Positions 1 through 7,223 of a stretch of 12,139 nt of DNA are shown piece after piece. The DNA is taken from the NCBI GenBank assembly GCA_021443065.1, contig JABUUR010000060.1:1-12139 (forward strand), read 5' to 3'. The notes beneath the pieces are model-generated. The model worked only from the letters and a program-made list of their open reading frames with translations, was not told where the DNA came from and made no database searches. Both the position numbers and the translations under genes were made by a program. Numbering within the stretch: position 1 is the first letter of the stretch; each line of letters begins with the position of its first letter. This DNA comes from Fibrobacter sp. GTDB lineage: Bacteria > Fibrobacterota > Fibrobacteria > Fibrobacterales > Fibrobacteraceae.

Positions 1-29
1 TGCCTCTAGGCGTTTACGCCGAACCACAC

Positions 30-43
30 TACTGACTACTGAT
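30..43. repeat. two tandem 7-bp units (TACTGAC/TACTGAT)
   Basis: The units TACTGAC and TACTGAT lie head to tail just before the thiE leader, with one mismatch between them. No upstream gene can be identified in the first 50 bases: all three plus frames meet a stop by position 52, so any upstream reading frame would be a C-terminal stub of at most 16 codons. The unit length matches the 7-bp array inside the U32 gene at 9724-9754, although the sequence differs. Two copies could be chance. Confidence 0.35.
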
Positions 44-71
44 AACTATTAGTGCCGAGCCGAATAATTTG

Positions 72-84
72 GCAGCGGAGCTGC
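72..84 (+). promoter_or_regulatory. small hairpin in the thiE leader
   Basis: GCAGC-GGA-GCTGC is a perfect 5-bp stem with a 3-base loop, ending 12 bases before the preferred thiE ATG. The GGAG that could act as a ribosome binding site is in the loop and first stem base, and it lies rather far (16 nt) from the ATG. No TPP riboswitch (no CTGAGA-type core) is visible in the bases available, but the window begins only 96 bases before the start, so a riboswitch further upstream is not excluded. Confidence 0.35.
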
Positions 85-96
85 AACCACCAAACC

Positions 97-720
97 ATGA
101 CTTTCGATTCTACACTCTACTTCATTACCGACAGTTCCACCGTCCCCGAGGAACAGTTCCTGCCTTCCATCGAGGCCGCCTGCAAGGGGGGAGCCACCCT
201 CGTGCAGCTCCGCGAAAAAAACAAGTCCACTCGGGAATACATAAATCTTGCCGCCGCAGTTCACGAGGTTACCCGCCGTTACAATGTTCCCCTCATCATT
301 GACGACCGTGTGGACGTGGCCTTGGCCGTGGATGCCGAAGGCGTTCACGTGGGCCAGACCGACATGCCCGTAGCATTAGCCCGCAAACTCATGGGCCCCG
401 ATAAGATTGTGGGTGCCACCACCAAGACGGTGCCCCAGGCTCTTGAGGCCTACCGTCAGGGGGCGGACTACCTTGGGGTAGGGGCCATTTACCCCACCAC
501 CACCAAGGTGGTGACCATCTTGACCAGCGTAGAGACCTTGAAGGAAATCGTGAAGGCCGTCCCCCTGAAGGTGAATGCCATCGGCGGGTTGAACAAGGAA
601 AACATCCACGTTCTCAAGGGGTCTGGAATTGCGGGAATTTGTGCGGTGTCCGCCATTCAAAAGGCGAAGGATCCCGAGGCCTCCGCCCGGGAACTGAAGG
701 ATGCGTTTCTTGCGCTGTAG
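97..720 (+). CDS. thiE: thiamine-phosphate synthase
   Basis: ThiE condenses HMP pyrophosphate with the thiazole phosphate (HET-P or its carboxylated form) to give thiamine monophosphate in the cytoplasm. The 207-residue protein is the usual family length and is a complete TIM barrel. Visible motifs are LYFITD (7-12), QLREK (37-41), the phosphate/Mg region IDDRVD (68-73), HVGQTD (84-89), GATTKT (106-111), the mobile loop PTTTK (133-137) with pyrimidine-pyrophosphate contacts, AIGG near 157-160 and the C-terminal CAVSAI phosphate-binding turn. Asp replaces the commoner Asn in the I(N/D)DR motif, a variant I believe also occurs in clostridial proteins. I chose the ATG at 97 over an in-frame GTG at 52 because the family begins just before LYxITD and the extra 15 residues resemble nothing. 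No other thiamine gene is in view. The stop lies 13 bp from that of the converging M23 gene. Confidence 0.93.
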   Translation: MTFDSTLYFITDSSTVPEEQFLPSIEAACKGGATLVQLREKNKSTREYINLAAAVHEVTRRYNVPLIIDDRVDVALAVDAEGVHVGQTDMPVALARKLMGPDKIVGATTKTVPQALEAYRQGADYLGVGAIYPTTTKVVTILTSVETLKEIVKAVPLKVNAIGGLNKENIHVLKGSGIAGICAVSAIQKAKDPEASARELKDAFLAL

Positions 721-733
721 ATATTCGCTGTAG

Positions 734-1936
734 TTATTTGGAACCTTTCAGTTTCTGCCCGACTTTTAGGGGCTGGCCCTTTTTCAAATTGTTGATTCTG
801 CAAACCGCGTCGGAAGAAATGTAGAAGTAACGGGCTACGTCGTCGATGGTGTCGCCGCTCTTGACTACGTAGAAATTTTCTTTCTTTAACTTGTTTTGCA
901 TGTTGTAGTGGGCGGAAAGAATCTTTTTCTTGGACACGTGTTCTGCGCCAGGTTGCAATTCCCATTTGGGAAAGTTGATGATGGACGCCGGATTGATGTT
1001 GATGTCCTTGTAGCGGATTTCAAAATGCAGGTGGGCTCCGGAGGACCTTCCGGTGTTGCCTGCCAAGCCGACGATGTCTCCCGGGAAAACCACGTCGCCA
1101 ACGCGAACAAGCCGCTGCGCCAAATGGCCGTACAGTGTTTGCAACCCGTCTTCGTGATCTACAATAACATAATGCCCGTAACCGCCCTTGTTGTATTTTG
1201 ATACGGAAACCCTGCCAGGATAGGCGGCGAGCATCGGTTCCCCTTTTTCAACGTGGATGTCTACGCCACGGTGCAGACGGTGGTCCCGGATTCCGTAGGG
1301 AGAGCCGAGTTTGGCTTCGTGAGTTACGGGAATCAGCATGGTGGAAAAATCAAAAAAATCTTCCTTGTTGAAACCGATTTTTGGAACGTTCTGCTTTAGT
1401 TTTTTTTCGTCGATGATTTCTACGTCGATGCCCTCTTTTTCGTAGAGCAGGGCCTTGGTAAAGCCTTTGGGGTCATTGGTGGTGATGATGACTTTCTTGG
1501 AGACGGAATCTTCTGGTGCGGGTGGGGGCGTTTCTTGGATTCGCTCTTCGTCTACCAGTTTTAATTTGGATTCTTGACTGACGGCCTTTGTTTTTTGATC
1601 ATTTTTTTTATCAAATTTTTTATCGGACGTTTTGCCGGATTTTTTATCGGATTTATTCTTTGTCGCTGATTTTTTTGAATCGTTCTTTGTGGAATCTTTT
1701 TTGCTTGCCTGGGACTTTTCTTTTGCAGGCTGATTGGCGGTACTTGTCTTTTTCGATTTATTCTTGTTTGCGTTATCCTTGTTGGATTTTTCCTTGATGA
1801 CGTTTTCGCTCTCGGGTTTGTTTTTTGCAGAACTGTTTTTGGACTTTGCCGCAAAAACGGGACTGCTGCAGCATAGCATTGCTGCGATGATCGCCACTAG
1901 GACTGCGGTCCACCTATGTTGCCCGAACAACGTCAT
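734..1936 (-). CDS. secreted M23 peptidase with Lys-rich linker and C-terminal LysM
   Basis: This is a 400-residue envelope protein of the EnvC/NlpD/LytM type, which cleaves or remodels peptidoglycan cross-links or activates amidases. Residues 1-29 form a signal peptide (hydrophobic 10-28, cleavage likely after VFA). Residues 31 to about 120 are a low-complexity Lys/Ser/Asn/Asp linker. The M23 domain spans about 205-320 and keeps the zinc and catalytic residues: H222 and D226 in HRGVD, and H302 and H304 in HLHFE. It is therefore predicted active, unlike degenerate EnvC-type domains. A LysM module occupies about 354-400 (VVKSGDTIDDVARYF). LysM usually precedes M23 in NlpD; here the order is reversed. 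The gene is last in a minus-strand unit, starting 6 bp after the DUF486 stop, with no clear Shine-Dalgarno sequence. The linker DNA is A-rich with runs up to eight A. Confidence 0.9.
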   Translation of the reverse strand: MTLFGQHRWTAVLVAIIAAMLCCSSPVFAAKSKNSSAKNKPESENVIKEKSNKDNANKNKSKKTSTANQPAKEKSQASKKDSTKNDSKKSATKNKSDKKSGKTSDKKFDKKNDQKTKAVSQESKLKLVDEERIQETPPPAPEDSVSKKVIITTNDPKGFTKALLYEKEGIDVEIIDEKKLKQNVPKIGFNKEDFFDFSTMLIPVTHEAKLGSPYGIRDHRLHRGVDIHVEKGEPMLAAYPGRVSVSKYNKGGYGHYVIVDHEDGLQTLYGHLAQRLVRVGDVVFPGDIVGLAGNTGRSSGAHLHFEIRYKDININPASIINFPKWELQPGAEHVSKKKILSAHYNMQNKLKKENFYVVKSGDTIDDVARYFYISSDAVCRINNLKKGQPLKVGQKLKGSK

Positions 1937-1942
1937 TTGCTT

Positions 1943-2314
1943 TTACTTGAGAAAGGCGAAGAACACCGCCGCAATGATCAGGACGAATGCCACGATGTGG
2001 TTCCACTGCAAGGTTTCGGTGTGGAACACGGTGACGGCGATGACGGTAAAGACGGTGAGGGATATGGCTTCCTGGATGATTTTCAACTGCATCAGACTGA
2101 AGGGCCCGCCATTGATTTTGCTGCCGATGTTGTTGGCGGGAATCATAAAGCAGTATTCTAGGAGTGCCAGCCCCCAGGAGGCAAGAATCACAAGTATCAA
2201 GGGCCAGTCGGTGCTGATATGCAATTCCTTGAGTTTAAGGTTGCCGTACCATGCAAACGTCATGAACACGTTGGAACAGCAAAGGAGTAAAATGGTGAAA
2301 ATTCCAGATCGCAT
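1943..2314 (-). CDS. DUF486 family small membrane protein (DMT-like)
   Basis: The 123-residue integral membrane protein has four hydrophobic segments (about 4-21, 37-58, 82-98 and 105-122). It carries the features I associate with DUF486: SNVFMTFAWYG near the N-terminus, LLEYCFMIPANNIG (51-64) and QLKIIQEAISL (76-86). The family is distantly related to drug/metabolite transporters of the small EmrE-like size, but no substrate is known to me. It lies between a DUF4416 gene (15 bp upstream) and the M23 gene (6 bp downstream), which suggests cotranscription. No Shine-Dalgarno sequence is visible before the ATG. The family assignment is confident from motif recall; the function is unknown. Confidence 0.85.
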   Translation of the reverse strand: MRSGIFTILLLCCSNVFMTFAWYGNLKLKELHISTDWPLILVILASWGLALLEYCFMIPANNIGSKINGGPFSLMQLKIIQEAISLTVFTVIAVTVFHTETLQWNHIVAFVLIIAAVFFAFLK

Positions 2315-2329
2315 GAGTATTCTGCTTTT

Positions 2330-2920
2330 TTATTGCTTGAGAGATTTTTGGGCTTGTACTTGTAAACGAAGCCTGTAGGGGTTGCCTGTGCTGTGCTGAT
2401 AGGCCAGACGGGCGCGGACTTGTTCAAGGTAATGTACGTAGGTTTCGCTTTGGTAGTCCCGGTAGGTCCAGTCGAAGGCATGAAAATGGCCGTCCTGGAA
2501 ATACAGGGTGGGCTCTACGAAAATGCCACGCTGCATGTATACGCGTTGGCGCTGGTCCTTTGTTGTTGCCAAAAAGAACTGCCCTAACGTCATGTATCCC
2601 GGGTCCAGGTTCACAGGGCGTAATCCCGGGGTTCCCGACCTTTGGGCGATTTCCAACTCTACGTCGTTGGTCCAGAGTTTTATGTCTACGATTTCCTCGC
2701 GGTTCACCAGGGTCTCGTAACTGAAAAAGGCTCGCACCGGGGTGCCTCCGATTTCGTCTATGTAGTAGTTGGTAAACGTGAAGGGGAATGGAGGAAGGTT
2801 CAGGTCCTCTTCGCCAAAGCGTTTTTTCAGGGTTTCGCGCACAGACTCTACTGCTTCGGCGTCCTTGGCCAGGATGCCGACAACGATTTTAACTTTCGCA
2901 GGAGTGCGTAATTCGCCCAT
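2330..2920 (-). CDS. DUF4416 family protein
   Basis: The 196-residue soluble protein fits DUF4416: PAKVKIVVGIL at the N-terminus, FPFTFTNYYIDEIGG (45-59), VDIKLWTNDVE (78-88), the signature RPVNLDPGYM (101-110), FFLATTKDQRQRVYMQRGIFVE (115-136) and FDWTYRDYQSETY (149-161). The length agrees with the family. Its biochemical role is not established, and nothing in the sequence (no signal peptide, no membrane segment) shows one. It is the first gene of a probable three-gene operon (DUF4416, DUF486, M23/LysM). A TACATTTG promoter-like element sits 5 nt before the ATG, so the mRNA could start at or very near the start codon. Confidence 0.88.
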   Translation of the reverse strand: MGELRTPAKVKIVVGILAKDAEAVESVRETLKKRFGEEDLNLPPFPFTFTNYYIDEIGGTPVRAFFSYETLVNREEIVDIKLWTNDVELEIAQRSGTPGLRPVNLDPGYMTLGQFFLATTKDQRQRVYMQRGIFVEPTLYFQDGHFHAFDWTYRDYQSETYVHYLEQVRARLAYQHSTGNPYRLRLQVQAQKSLKQ

Positions 2921-2925
2921 AGGTG

Positions 2926-2940
2926 CAAATGTAGATAAAA
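2926..2940 (-). promoter_or_regulatory. TAnnTTTG promoter-like element for the DUF4416 operon
   Basis: On the minus strand the bases TATCTACATTTG contain TACATTTG (2933 down to 2926), a full match to the Bacteroidota -7 consensus TAnnTTTG. It lies 5 nt before the ATG at 2920. No convincing TTTG -33 partner is seen at the expected distance. The predicted transcription start falls within a few bases of the ATG, leaving no room for a Shine-Dalgarno sequence. Confidence 0.55.
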
Positions 2941-2984
2941 ATTTCTAACTTGAATTTTTGTAACTTTTGAATGCGGAACGATTT

Positions 2985-3755
2985 ATGAATACCTTGTGCC
3001 GTAAGTTTTTTGTGAGTTCTTGGGCTGTATTTTCCTTGATGCTTGTCTCCACGGTATTTGCCGGGGCTCCTCGCGTTGTACCTGCCATCGTCGATTCCAT
3101 TCCCCACGACCAGAGTAATTTTACCCAGGGTCTTTTCTTTGACGGTACGGACCTGATCGAAACCACGGGCATGCATGGCGCATCCGGATTGTATCGATAC
3201 AGTCTTGACGGAAAATCGCTCAAGGTGCTGAATTCTACCCGGCTTGAAAAACGTTATTTTGGCGAGGGCTCTATCGGGGTGGGGGACGATATTTTTTACC
3301 TGACTTGGAAGGAGAAAAAGGCCTTTATTTACGACAGGCGCTCCTTTCGGCGGAAGGGTGAATTTTCCATTCCTACGGAGGGCTGGGGCCTGACTTATTG
3401 GCGGGACGCCCTTTTGATGAGCAACGGCAGCAGCGAACTATTGCAGATCGCCCTGGGCGGTTTTTACGTGGTGGGTGCCATCCAGGTGAACGACGGAAAT
3501 CGCCCGGTGCCCATGCTGAACGAACTGGAAATTGTGGGGGATACTCTCTATGCAAACATCTGGCAGAGCGACGACATCGCCGTTATTTCATTACCCAACG
3601 GCAAGGTGGTGCGGTACTTGAATTTTTCTGAAAAGGTGGGGGAACTTCGTCGCAAGTACCCTGACATAGATGTACTGAACGGCATCGCCTACGATGGAAA
3701 AAACCTGTGGGTCACCGGAAAATACTGGCCCTGGATCTATAAACTTGCGCCGTAA
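2985..3755 (+). CDS. secreted glutaminyl-peptide cyclotransferase (beta-propeller type)
   Basis: The protein is predicted to convert N-terminal glutamine of peptides to pyroglutamate with release of ammonia, as in the plant/bacterial Gln cyclotransferase family (PF05096, five-bladed propeller). The 256-residue form has a signal peptide (residues 1-26, RK followed by a hydrophobic stretch, cleavage near VFA/GA). Family motifs run through the whole chain: HDQSNFTQGLFF (41-52), ETTGMHGASGLYRY (59-72), YFGEGS (91-96), LTWKEKKAFIYD (106-117), EGWGLTYWRDALLMSNGS (132-149), LNELEIVGDTLYANIW (178-193) and VLNGIAYDGKNLWVTGKYWP (230-249). I prefer ATG 2985 over the in-frame TTG at 2967 because it gives a normal signal peptide and is preceded by GGAA at 7-nt spacing. 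It is transcribed away from DUF4416, and its TAA directly abuts the stop of the converging barrel gene. Acting in the periplasm or outside the cell, it would modify exported proteins. Confidence 0.9.
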   Translation: MNTLCRKFFVSSWAVFSLMLVSTVFAGAPRVVPAIVDSIPHDQSNFTQGLFFDGTDLIETTGMHGASGLYRYSLDGKSLKVLNSTRLEKRYFGEGSIGVGDDIFYLTWKEKKAFIYDRRSFRRKGEFSIPTEGWGLTYWRDALLMSNGSSELLQIALGGFYVVGAIQVNDGNRPVPMLNELEIVGDTLYANIWQSDDIAVISLPNGKVVRYLNFSEKVGELRRKYPDIDVLNGIAYDGKNLWVTGKYWPWIYKLAP

Positions 3756-5738
3756 TCAGTTTCCGAAGGCCCATACGATGCCATAGGCGAACCTTATGCC
3801 TTCTGGCGTGTATCCTGATTCCGGCATGTAAATGCTGTGGTTGAAGTTTTCGATTCGGGCGTAGAGCTCGAATTCTTGTATCTGCATCCTGGCCTCAAAA
3901 TCGAGGGCCAGGTAATGCTTCATTTTTTCCAGTTCCGCATAGCTATTGACGATGGTGCAGTCGTAGCGGTTGCCAAACCATTGCCAATCCACGCGGACGC
4001 TCACTCCCAGACGGTCAAACACAAAACGGTTCTGCCAGTGGATGCTGCCCTTGTAGTAAAGTTCCGGGGTGTCCAGCAGTTTGAAGCTTCGTCCCAGGGT
4101 CTGGCCCCGTTCCAGGTAGAATTTCCAGTTGCCCAGGCGAAAGCCCACCTGAAGCATCCAGTCCAGCGAATTTACCTCGTCGATGTTTGCCCAGGTAAAG
4201 GCGTTTTCCAGGGAACCTGTGGAATCTACGCCCCTCATTTTTACCCAGTTGGGCTTGATCAGATTTTCTGCATTTTCGTATCGGAAGCCCAGACCGTAGT
4301 AAACGTCTTTTTTTTGCCAATTCAGGTTCATGGTGGCGCGGTTGCGGATTTCTGAATCGAGACGTTCGTTGGGGTATGCCAACCGGCCTGTTTCCTTGAT
4401 TTTCAACTGGTAGACATCGGGGAACTTGTTGTCGTGCCTGAAGGATGTGGTAATCAAAAAGTTTCTGGGTAAAAGGGCCATGACATCGGCGGTGTATGCG
4501 GGTGCGAATTCCACCACGTCCAGCAGGGAACTGTTGCGCTGCAATCCTCCCTGACCGCGGAACAGCAGGGCTCCGAACAGGGTGTCTGAAATTTCGGCGT
4601 AACCGATCTCCCTATCCTGGAAGTATTTCTTTTTCGACGTGCTGTCTCCGGATTTTTCCGTATTCAAAAATTCGTAGTCGAATTTCAATGCAGGGTTCAG
4701 AAGGGTACGGTAGCTTACGCCGAAGCTTCCGAGGATGGTTTCGTAATTTATCCTGGATTTGGAATCCAGGAACGAGGCATCGTACTTGGGGAGGGAATCT
4801 TCCTTGACGGTATGGTTACCGTAACTGATGTCCGCGCTTGCGGTCAAGTTCCTGACGGGGTAGATTTCGACACCTGCGCCGTAGGTGGTTGTCTTGACAT
4901 CGGCGGTGTAGTAGCCCTTCTGAAATTTGCGGATGGACGGGTCCAGCGAATCGACGATGACTTTTGCGTTTGGCTCGTCGGCGTTCTCTAGGCTCAGAAA
5001 ATTCACCTTGGCATAGGCCTTTCCAAGGCCGAAACGCCAGGTCAGCGTAGGCTGGATGTGCATGCTGTTTATGGCGATGTTCCTGCCGCTGAAGGGAATC
5101 TGGGTGGAGTCGCGGCCAAGGGCGAAGAAGGGGGAATGGGTTACGTTCTGGTAACTGAATTCCTTGGAATTGACGTTGGAATGGCTGGAAACGCCCAGTT
5201 CCAGGGAGATGGAGTCTGTAATCAGCCTGCGAAAGTCGAGGCGCACCGCGTTTCCGTTAAAGGCGGCCCGCTCCCAGTTCACGTCCACTACGGGGGTGTC
5301 TACGGCTATGCCCTTGGGCTCTTCAAAAAGGATCCCGTTTTCGCCGTTCAAGGTGAGGGTGCTTCCGTCGTAACCCAGGCGTGTGGTGTAAAGGCCTGCG
5401 AGTTTGCTTGGGTAGCGGCGGCTGACGGAACTTATCCCCATGGCATAGGGGCTAAGTTCCGGGTTACCCAAAATGGACGTCCCCAGGACCCATTCGGATT
5501 TTTGACCCGACAAATCGTAGGTGCGCTGCATGATTTCCCGAAGGGGGAGCACCCAGCGGCCTGCGTCGGTTTCGCGGGGGGCGGGGTCGATGGCCAATGG
5601 CGAAAGGTAGACGGAGTCCTGGTTTGCGGGGAGTTTGCTTTTGTGGGGCTTGATAATGTCCGCGAAAGCGCCTGTTGCAAGGGACAGGGCGAGCATTGCC
5701 AGAACCGCGAAAGAAAATTTTGGGGCGACCGCTCTCAT
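3756..5738 (-). CDS. outer-membrane beta-barrel protein (putative porin / TonB-receptor-like barrel)
   Basis: The 660-residue protein has a Sec signal peptide (1-26, cleavage at GAFA/D). The rest is dominated by alternating, aromatic-ended strands typical of an outer-membrane barrel, for example LTWRFGLGKAYAKVNF, YYGLGFRYENAENL and WMLQVGFRLGNWKFYLERG. The C-terminus, ending in IRFAYGIVWAFGN, resembles the last strand of TonB-dependent receptors and of Bacteroidota putative porins. The residues between signal and barrel are too short and lack a recognisable TonB box or plug motif, so a large porin-like barrel is more likely than a complete TonB-dependent transporter. LGTSILGNPELSPYAMG (85-101) is reminiscent of the Porin_10 N-terminal region. 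The substrate is unknown. It is the last gene of a unit with PHP and GT9-like genes, starting 19 bp after the PHP stop. Its own stop directly abuts that of the cyclotransferase. Confidence 0.82.
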   Translation of the reverse strand: MRAVAPKFSFAVLAMLALSLATGAFADIIKPHKSKLPANQDSVYLSPLAIDPAPRETDAGRWVLPLREIMQRTYDLSGQKSEWVLGTSILGNPELSPYAMGISSVSRRYPSKLAGLYTTRLGYDGSTLTLNGENGILFEEPKGIAVDTPVVDVNWERAAFNGNAVRLDFRRLITDSISLELGVSSHSNVNSKEFSYQNVTHSPFFALGRDSTQIPFSGRNIAINSMHIQPTLTWRFGLGKAYAKVNFLSLENADEPNAKVIVDSLDPSIRKFQKGYYTADVKTTTYGAGVEIYPVRNLTASADISYGNHTVKEDSLPKYDASFLDSKSRINYETILGSFGVSYRTLLNPALKFDYEFLNTEKSGDSTSKKKYFQDREIGYAEISDTLFGALLFRGQGGLQRNSSLLDVVEFAPAYTADVMALLPRNFLITTSFRHDNKFPDVYQLKIKETGRLAYPNERLDSEIRNRATMNLNWQKKDVYYGLGFRYENAENLIKPNWVKMRGVDSTGSLENAFTWANIDEVNSLDWMLQVGFRLGNWKFYLERGQTLGRSFKLLDTPELYYKGSIHWQNRFVFDRLGVSVRVDWQWFGNRYDCTIVNSYAELEKMKHYLALDFEARMQIQEFELYARIENFNHSIYMPESGYTPEGIRFAYGIVWAFGN

Positions 5739-5757
5739 GAATTTCTACCACAGACGG

Positions 5758-6630
5758 TTAGTACCATTCGGCGCGGGACTTTTCACGACGTTCGCGCAAG
5801 GCCTGGACCACCGTGTAGGGCATCTTGGTGCAGTTGGGCGGGTAGGTGCCGCTTTCGGTGTGGAAATCGGAACCACCGGTACCCACCAGGCCGTAATGCT
5901 GGGCCATTTCCTTGTATTTGCGGCCTACGGCACCCTTCTGGGACGGGGTGTAGATTTCGATGCCTTGCACGCCCCATTCCACCATCTGCTCGATAAGTTC
6001 GTCGCTTACGCCCGATTTGTAGGGGTGGGCGAGCACCGCGATACCGCCTGCGTTTTCGATGAGGCGGATGGTCTGCTGGGGGTTGAGTCCCTTTTTTTCT
6101 ACGAAGGCGACGCATCCGTCCCCCAGGTACTTGGTGAATGCCTCGGAAAAACTACCGATGTATTCCTCGGCTACCAGGGACATGGCGATATGGGGGCGGC
6201 CAATGACTTTGCCCTTGCAGTAACTCAGCACTTTCTCGAAGGTGATGTCGATACCCAGTGCGTTGAGTTTTTTGATGATTGCCTTGACGCGGGTGATGCG
6301 TTGTTTGGCGAAATCCTGCAGTTCCATGTTCAGTGCCAGGTTGGTGGGGTCGCAGTAGTACCCCAGAATGTGAATGTCCTTGCCTTGCCATACGGCGGAG
6401 ATTTCGATGCCCGGGATGATTTCCAGCCCGATGTTCTTGGCTGGCTCTGCGGCGATGTTGTAACTGTCCAGGTTGTCGTGGTCCGTAATGGAAATGCAAC
6501 GGAGTCCCTTGCGTTTGCAAAGGGTGAGCAGTTCCTCCACTTCAAGGTTGCCATCGGAAAGCTTGGTATGCAGATGCAAGTCCGCATAGCCGCCGTTTTC
6601 GGTGATGATGGTGGAGAAACCTTTTTGCAT
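5758..6630 (-). CDS. PHP-domain phosphoesterase (RNase AM / TrpH / YciV family)
   Basis: The 290-residue protein is a complete PHP domain with all metal-binding motifs: DLHLHTKLSDG (17-27), SITDHDN (47-53), PGIEISA (73-79), HILGY (87-91), GRPHIA (144-149), LAHP (200-203) and GTGGSDFH (250-257). This pattern matches E. coli YciV (RNase AM), which hydrolyses short 5'-phosphorylated oligonucleotides, including pAp, and trims 5' ends of rRNA. The insert KKLNALGIDITFEKV after HILGY is characteristic of that subfamily. It is cytoplasmic. Its ATG overlaps the stop of the preceding GT9-like gene by one base (TAATG), which indicates translational coupling. Histidinol phosphatase of the PHP type is a less likely alternative. 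Family assignment is strong; exact substrate is inferred. Confidence 0.9.
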   Translation of the reverse strand: MQKGFSTIITENGGYADLHLHTKLSDGNLEVEELLTLCKRKGLRCISITDHDNLDSYNIAAEPAKNIGLEIIPGIEISAVWQGKDIHILGYYCDPTNLALNMELQDFAKQRITRVKAIIKKLNALGIDITFEKVLSYCKGKVIGRPHIAMSLVAEEYIGSFSEAFTKYLGDGCVAFVEKKGLNPQQTIRLIENAGGIAVLAHPYKSGVSDELIEQMVEWGVQGIEIYTPSQKGAVGRKYKEMAQHYGLVGTGGSDFHTESGTYPPNCTKMPYTVVQALRERREKSRAEWY

Positions 6631-7178
6631 TACTTGACCCCGTAGTACTGGCTAAGGAGTACGGCCTCGGAAGACTTGTCCGGGTGGAGGCTCAAGTTAA
6701 GGAACGGATAGCATGACTCGGTGCAGAACCCGATGCGGCAGGGGGCCCCGCTGACTTTTGCAAGGTATAGCCTGGGTAAAAAGGCCTCGCCCAGGTAGAT
6801 GACGACCTGGGGGGCGTATTCCTTGATTTTTTGCTCTATTTCCACAAAGACTGGTTCTTCGTAGCGGCATTCCTGATCGCTGTAGTAGACCGCCTTGGCC
6901 CGTTTGGCAGAAACCAGTGCGTGGAGCGATTCGTGGGCCACCACCAGGTTGCCACGGAAAAACGATTCGGGCATGGCCCGCATGAAACTGGAGGAATGCT
7001 CCATGTCACGGGGTAAAAAAATCAACGTCTTGGGATTGTCCTTGAGTACGTTTGGAAAATCGAAGGCACCCGACTCGCCACCGGCTTTTTCTGCAAACCA
7101 GTTGAACAACGATTCATTGCTGCTGAAACGCTTAAAAAAGTACTTGAAACGGTTTGTAAAATACTTGGATGGCTTCAC
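6630..7178 (-). CDS. short GT9-like protein (N-terminal half of a heptosyltransferase fold)
   Basis: The 182-residue protein begins at a GTG preceded by AGGA at 6-nt spacing (7185-7188). This start removes a long antisense extension over the RNase HI gene and gives a basic, aromatic N-terminus (FTNRFKYFFKRF). The middle resembles the first Rossmann-like domain of family 9 glycosyltransferases: PKTLIFLPRD (49-58), a segment spaced like beta2-beta3, APQVVIYLGEAFLPRLYLAKVSGAP (122-146), then CRIGF (147-151) and PFLNLSLHP (158-166). It stops where the second, nucleotide-sugar-binding domain should begin, so it is unlikely to be a complete transferase. No frameshifted remainder follows: the PHP gene starts at the very next base. 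It is first in the unit with PHP and the barrel. Function unknown; the GT9 link is by eye only. Confidence 0.68.
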   Translation of the reverse strand: MKPSKYFTNRFKYFFKRFSSNESLFNWFAEKAGGESGAFDFPNVLKDNPKTLIFLPRDMEHSSSFMRAMPESFFRGNLVVAHESLHALVSAKRAKAVYYSDQECRYEEPVFVEIEQKIKEYAPQVVIYLGEAFLPRLYLAKVSGAPCRIGFCTESCYPFLNLSLHPDKSSEAVLLSQYYGVK

Positions 7179-7202
7179 GATAGATCCTGTTTTATGCTTT
7201 GG

Positions 7203-7210
7203 TAAATATA
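7203..7210 (-). promoter_or_regulatory. promoter-like TATATTTA for the GT9-like/PHP/barrel unit
   Basis: On the minus strand TATATTTA (7210 down to 7203) matches TAnnTTTG except in the last base, and also serves as a near-consensus -10. It lies 24 nt before the GTG at 7178, leaving space for the AGGA ribosome binding site. It overlaps the plus-strand element that serves RNase HI, making a compact divergent promoter. Confidence 0.4.
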
Positions 7211-7219
7211 TTAAATTTG
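7207..7219 (+). promoter_or_regulatory. TAnnTTTG promoter-like element for RNase HI
   Basis: The bases TATATTAAATTTG contain a -10-like TATATT (7207-7212) and the TAAATTTG element (7212-7219), a full match to TAnnTTTG. The ATG follows after only 4 nt. No Shine-Dalgarno sequence exists, so the transcript would be leaderless or have a leader of a few bases. Confidence 0.5.
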
Positions 7220-7223
7220 CGCT

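Noticed and set aside
52..96. GTG at 52 as the thiE start
   Set aside because: It adds 15 residues with no family resemblance. ThiE proteins begin just before the LYxITD strand, which fits ATG 97.
1..96. TPP riboswitch before thiE
   Set aside because: No CTGAGA-type core or matching helices in the 96 bases available; only a 5-bp hairpin is seen.
5058..6645. Long plus-strand open frames (312 and 336 codons) opposite the barrel and PHP genes
   Set aside because: They are mirror frames of strongly supported minus-strand genes with clear family motifs, and their own translations show none.
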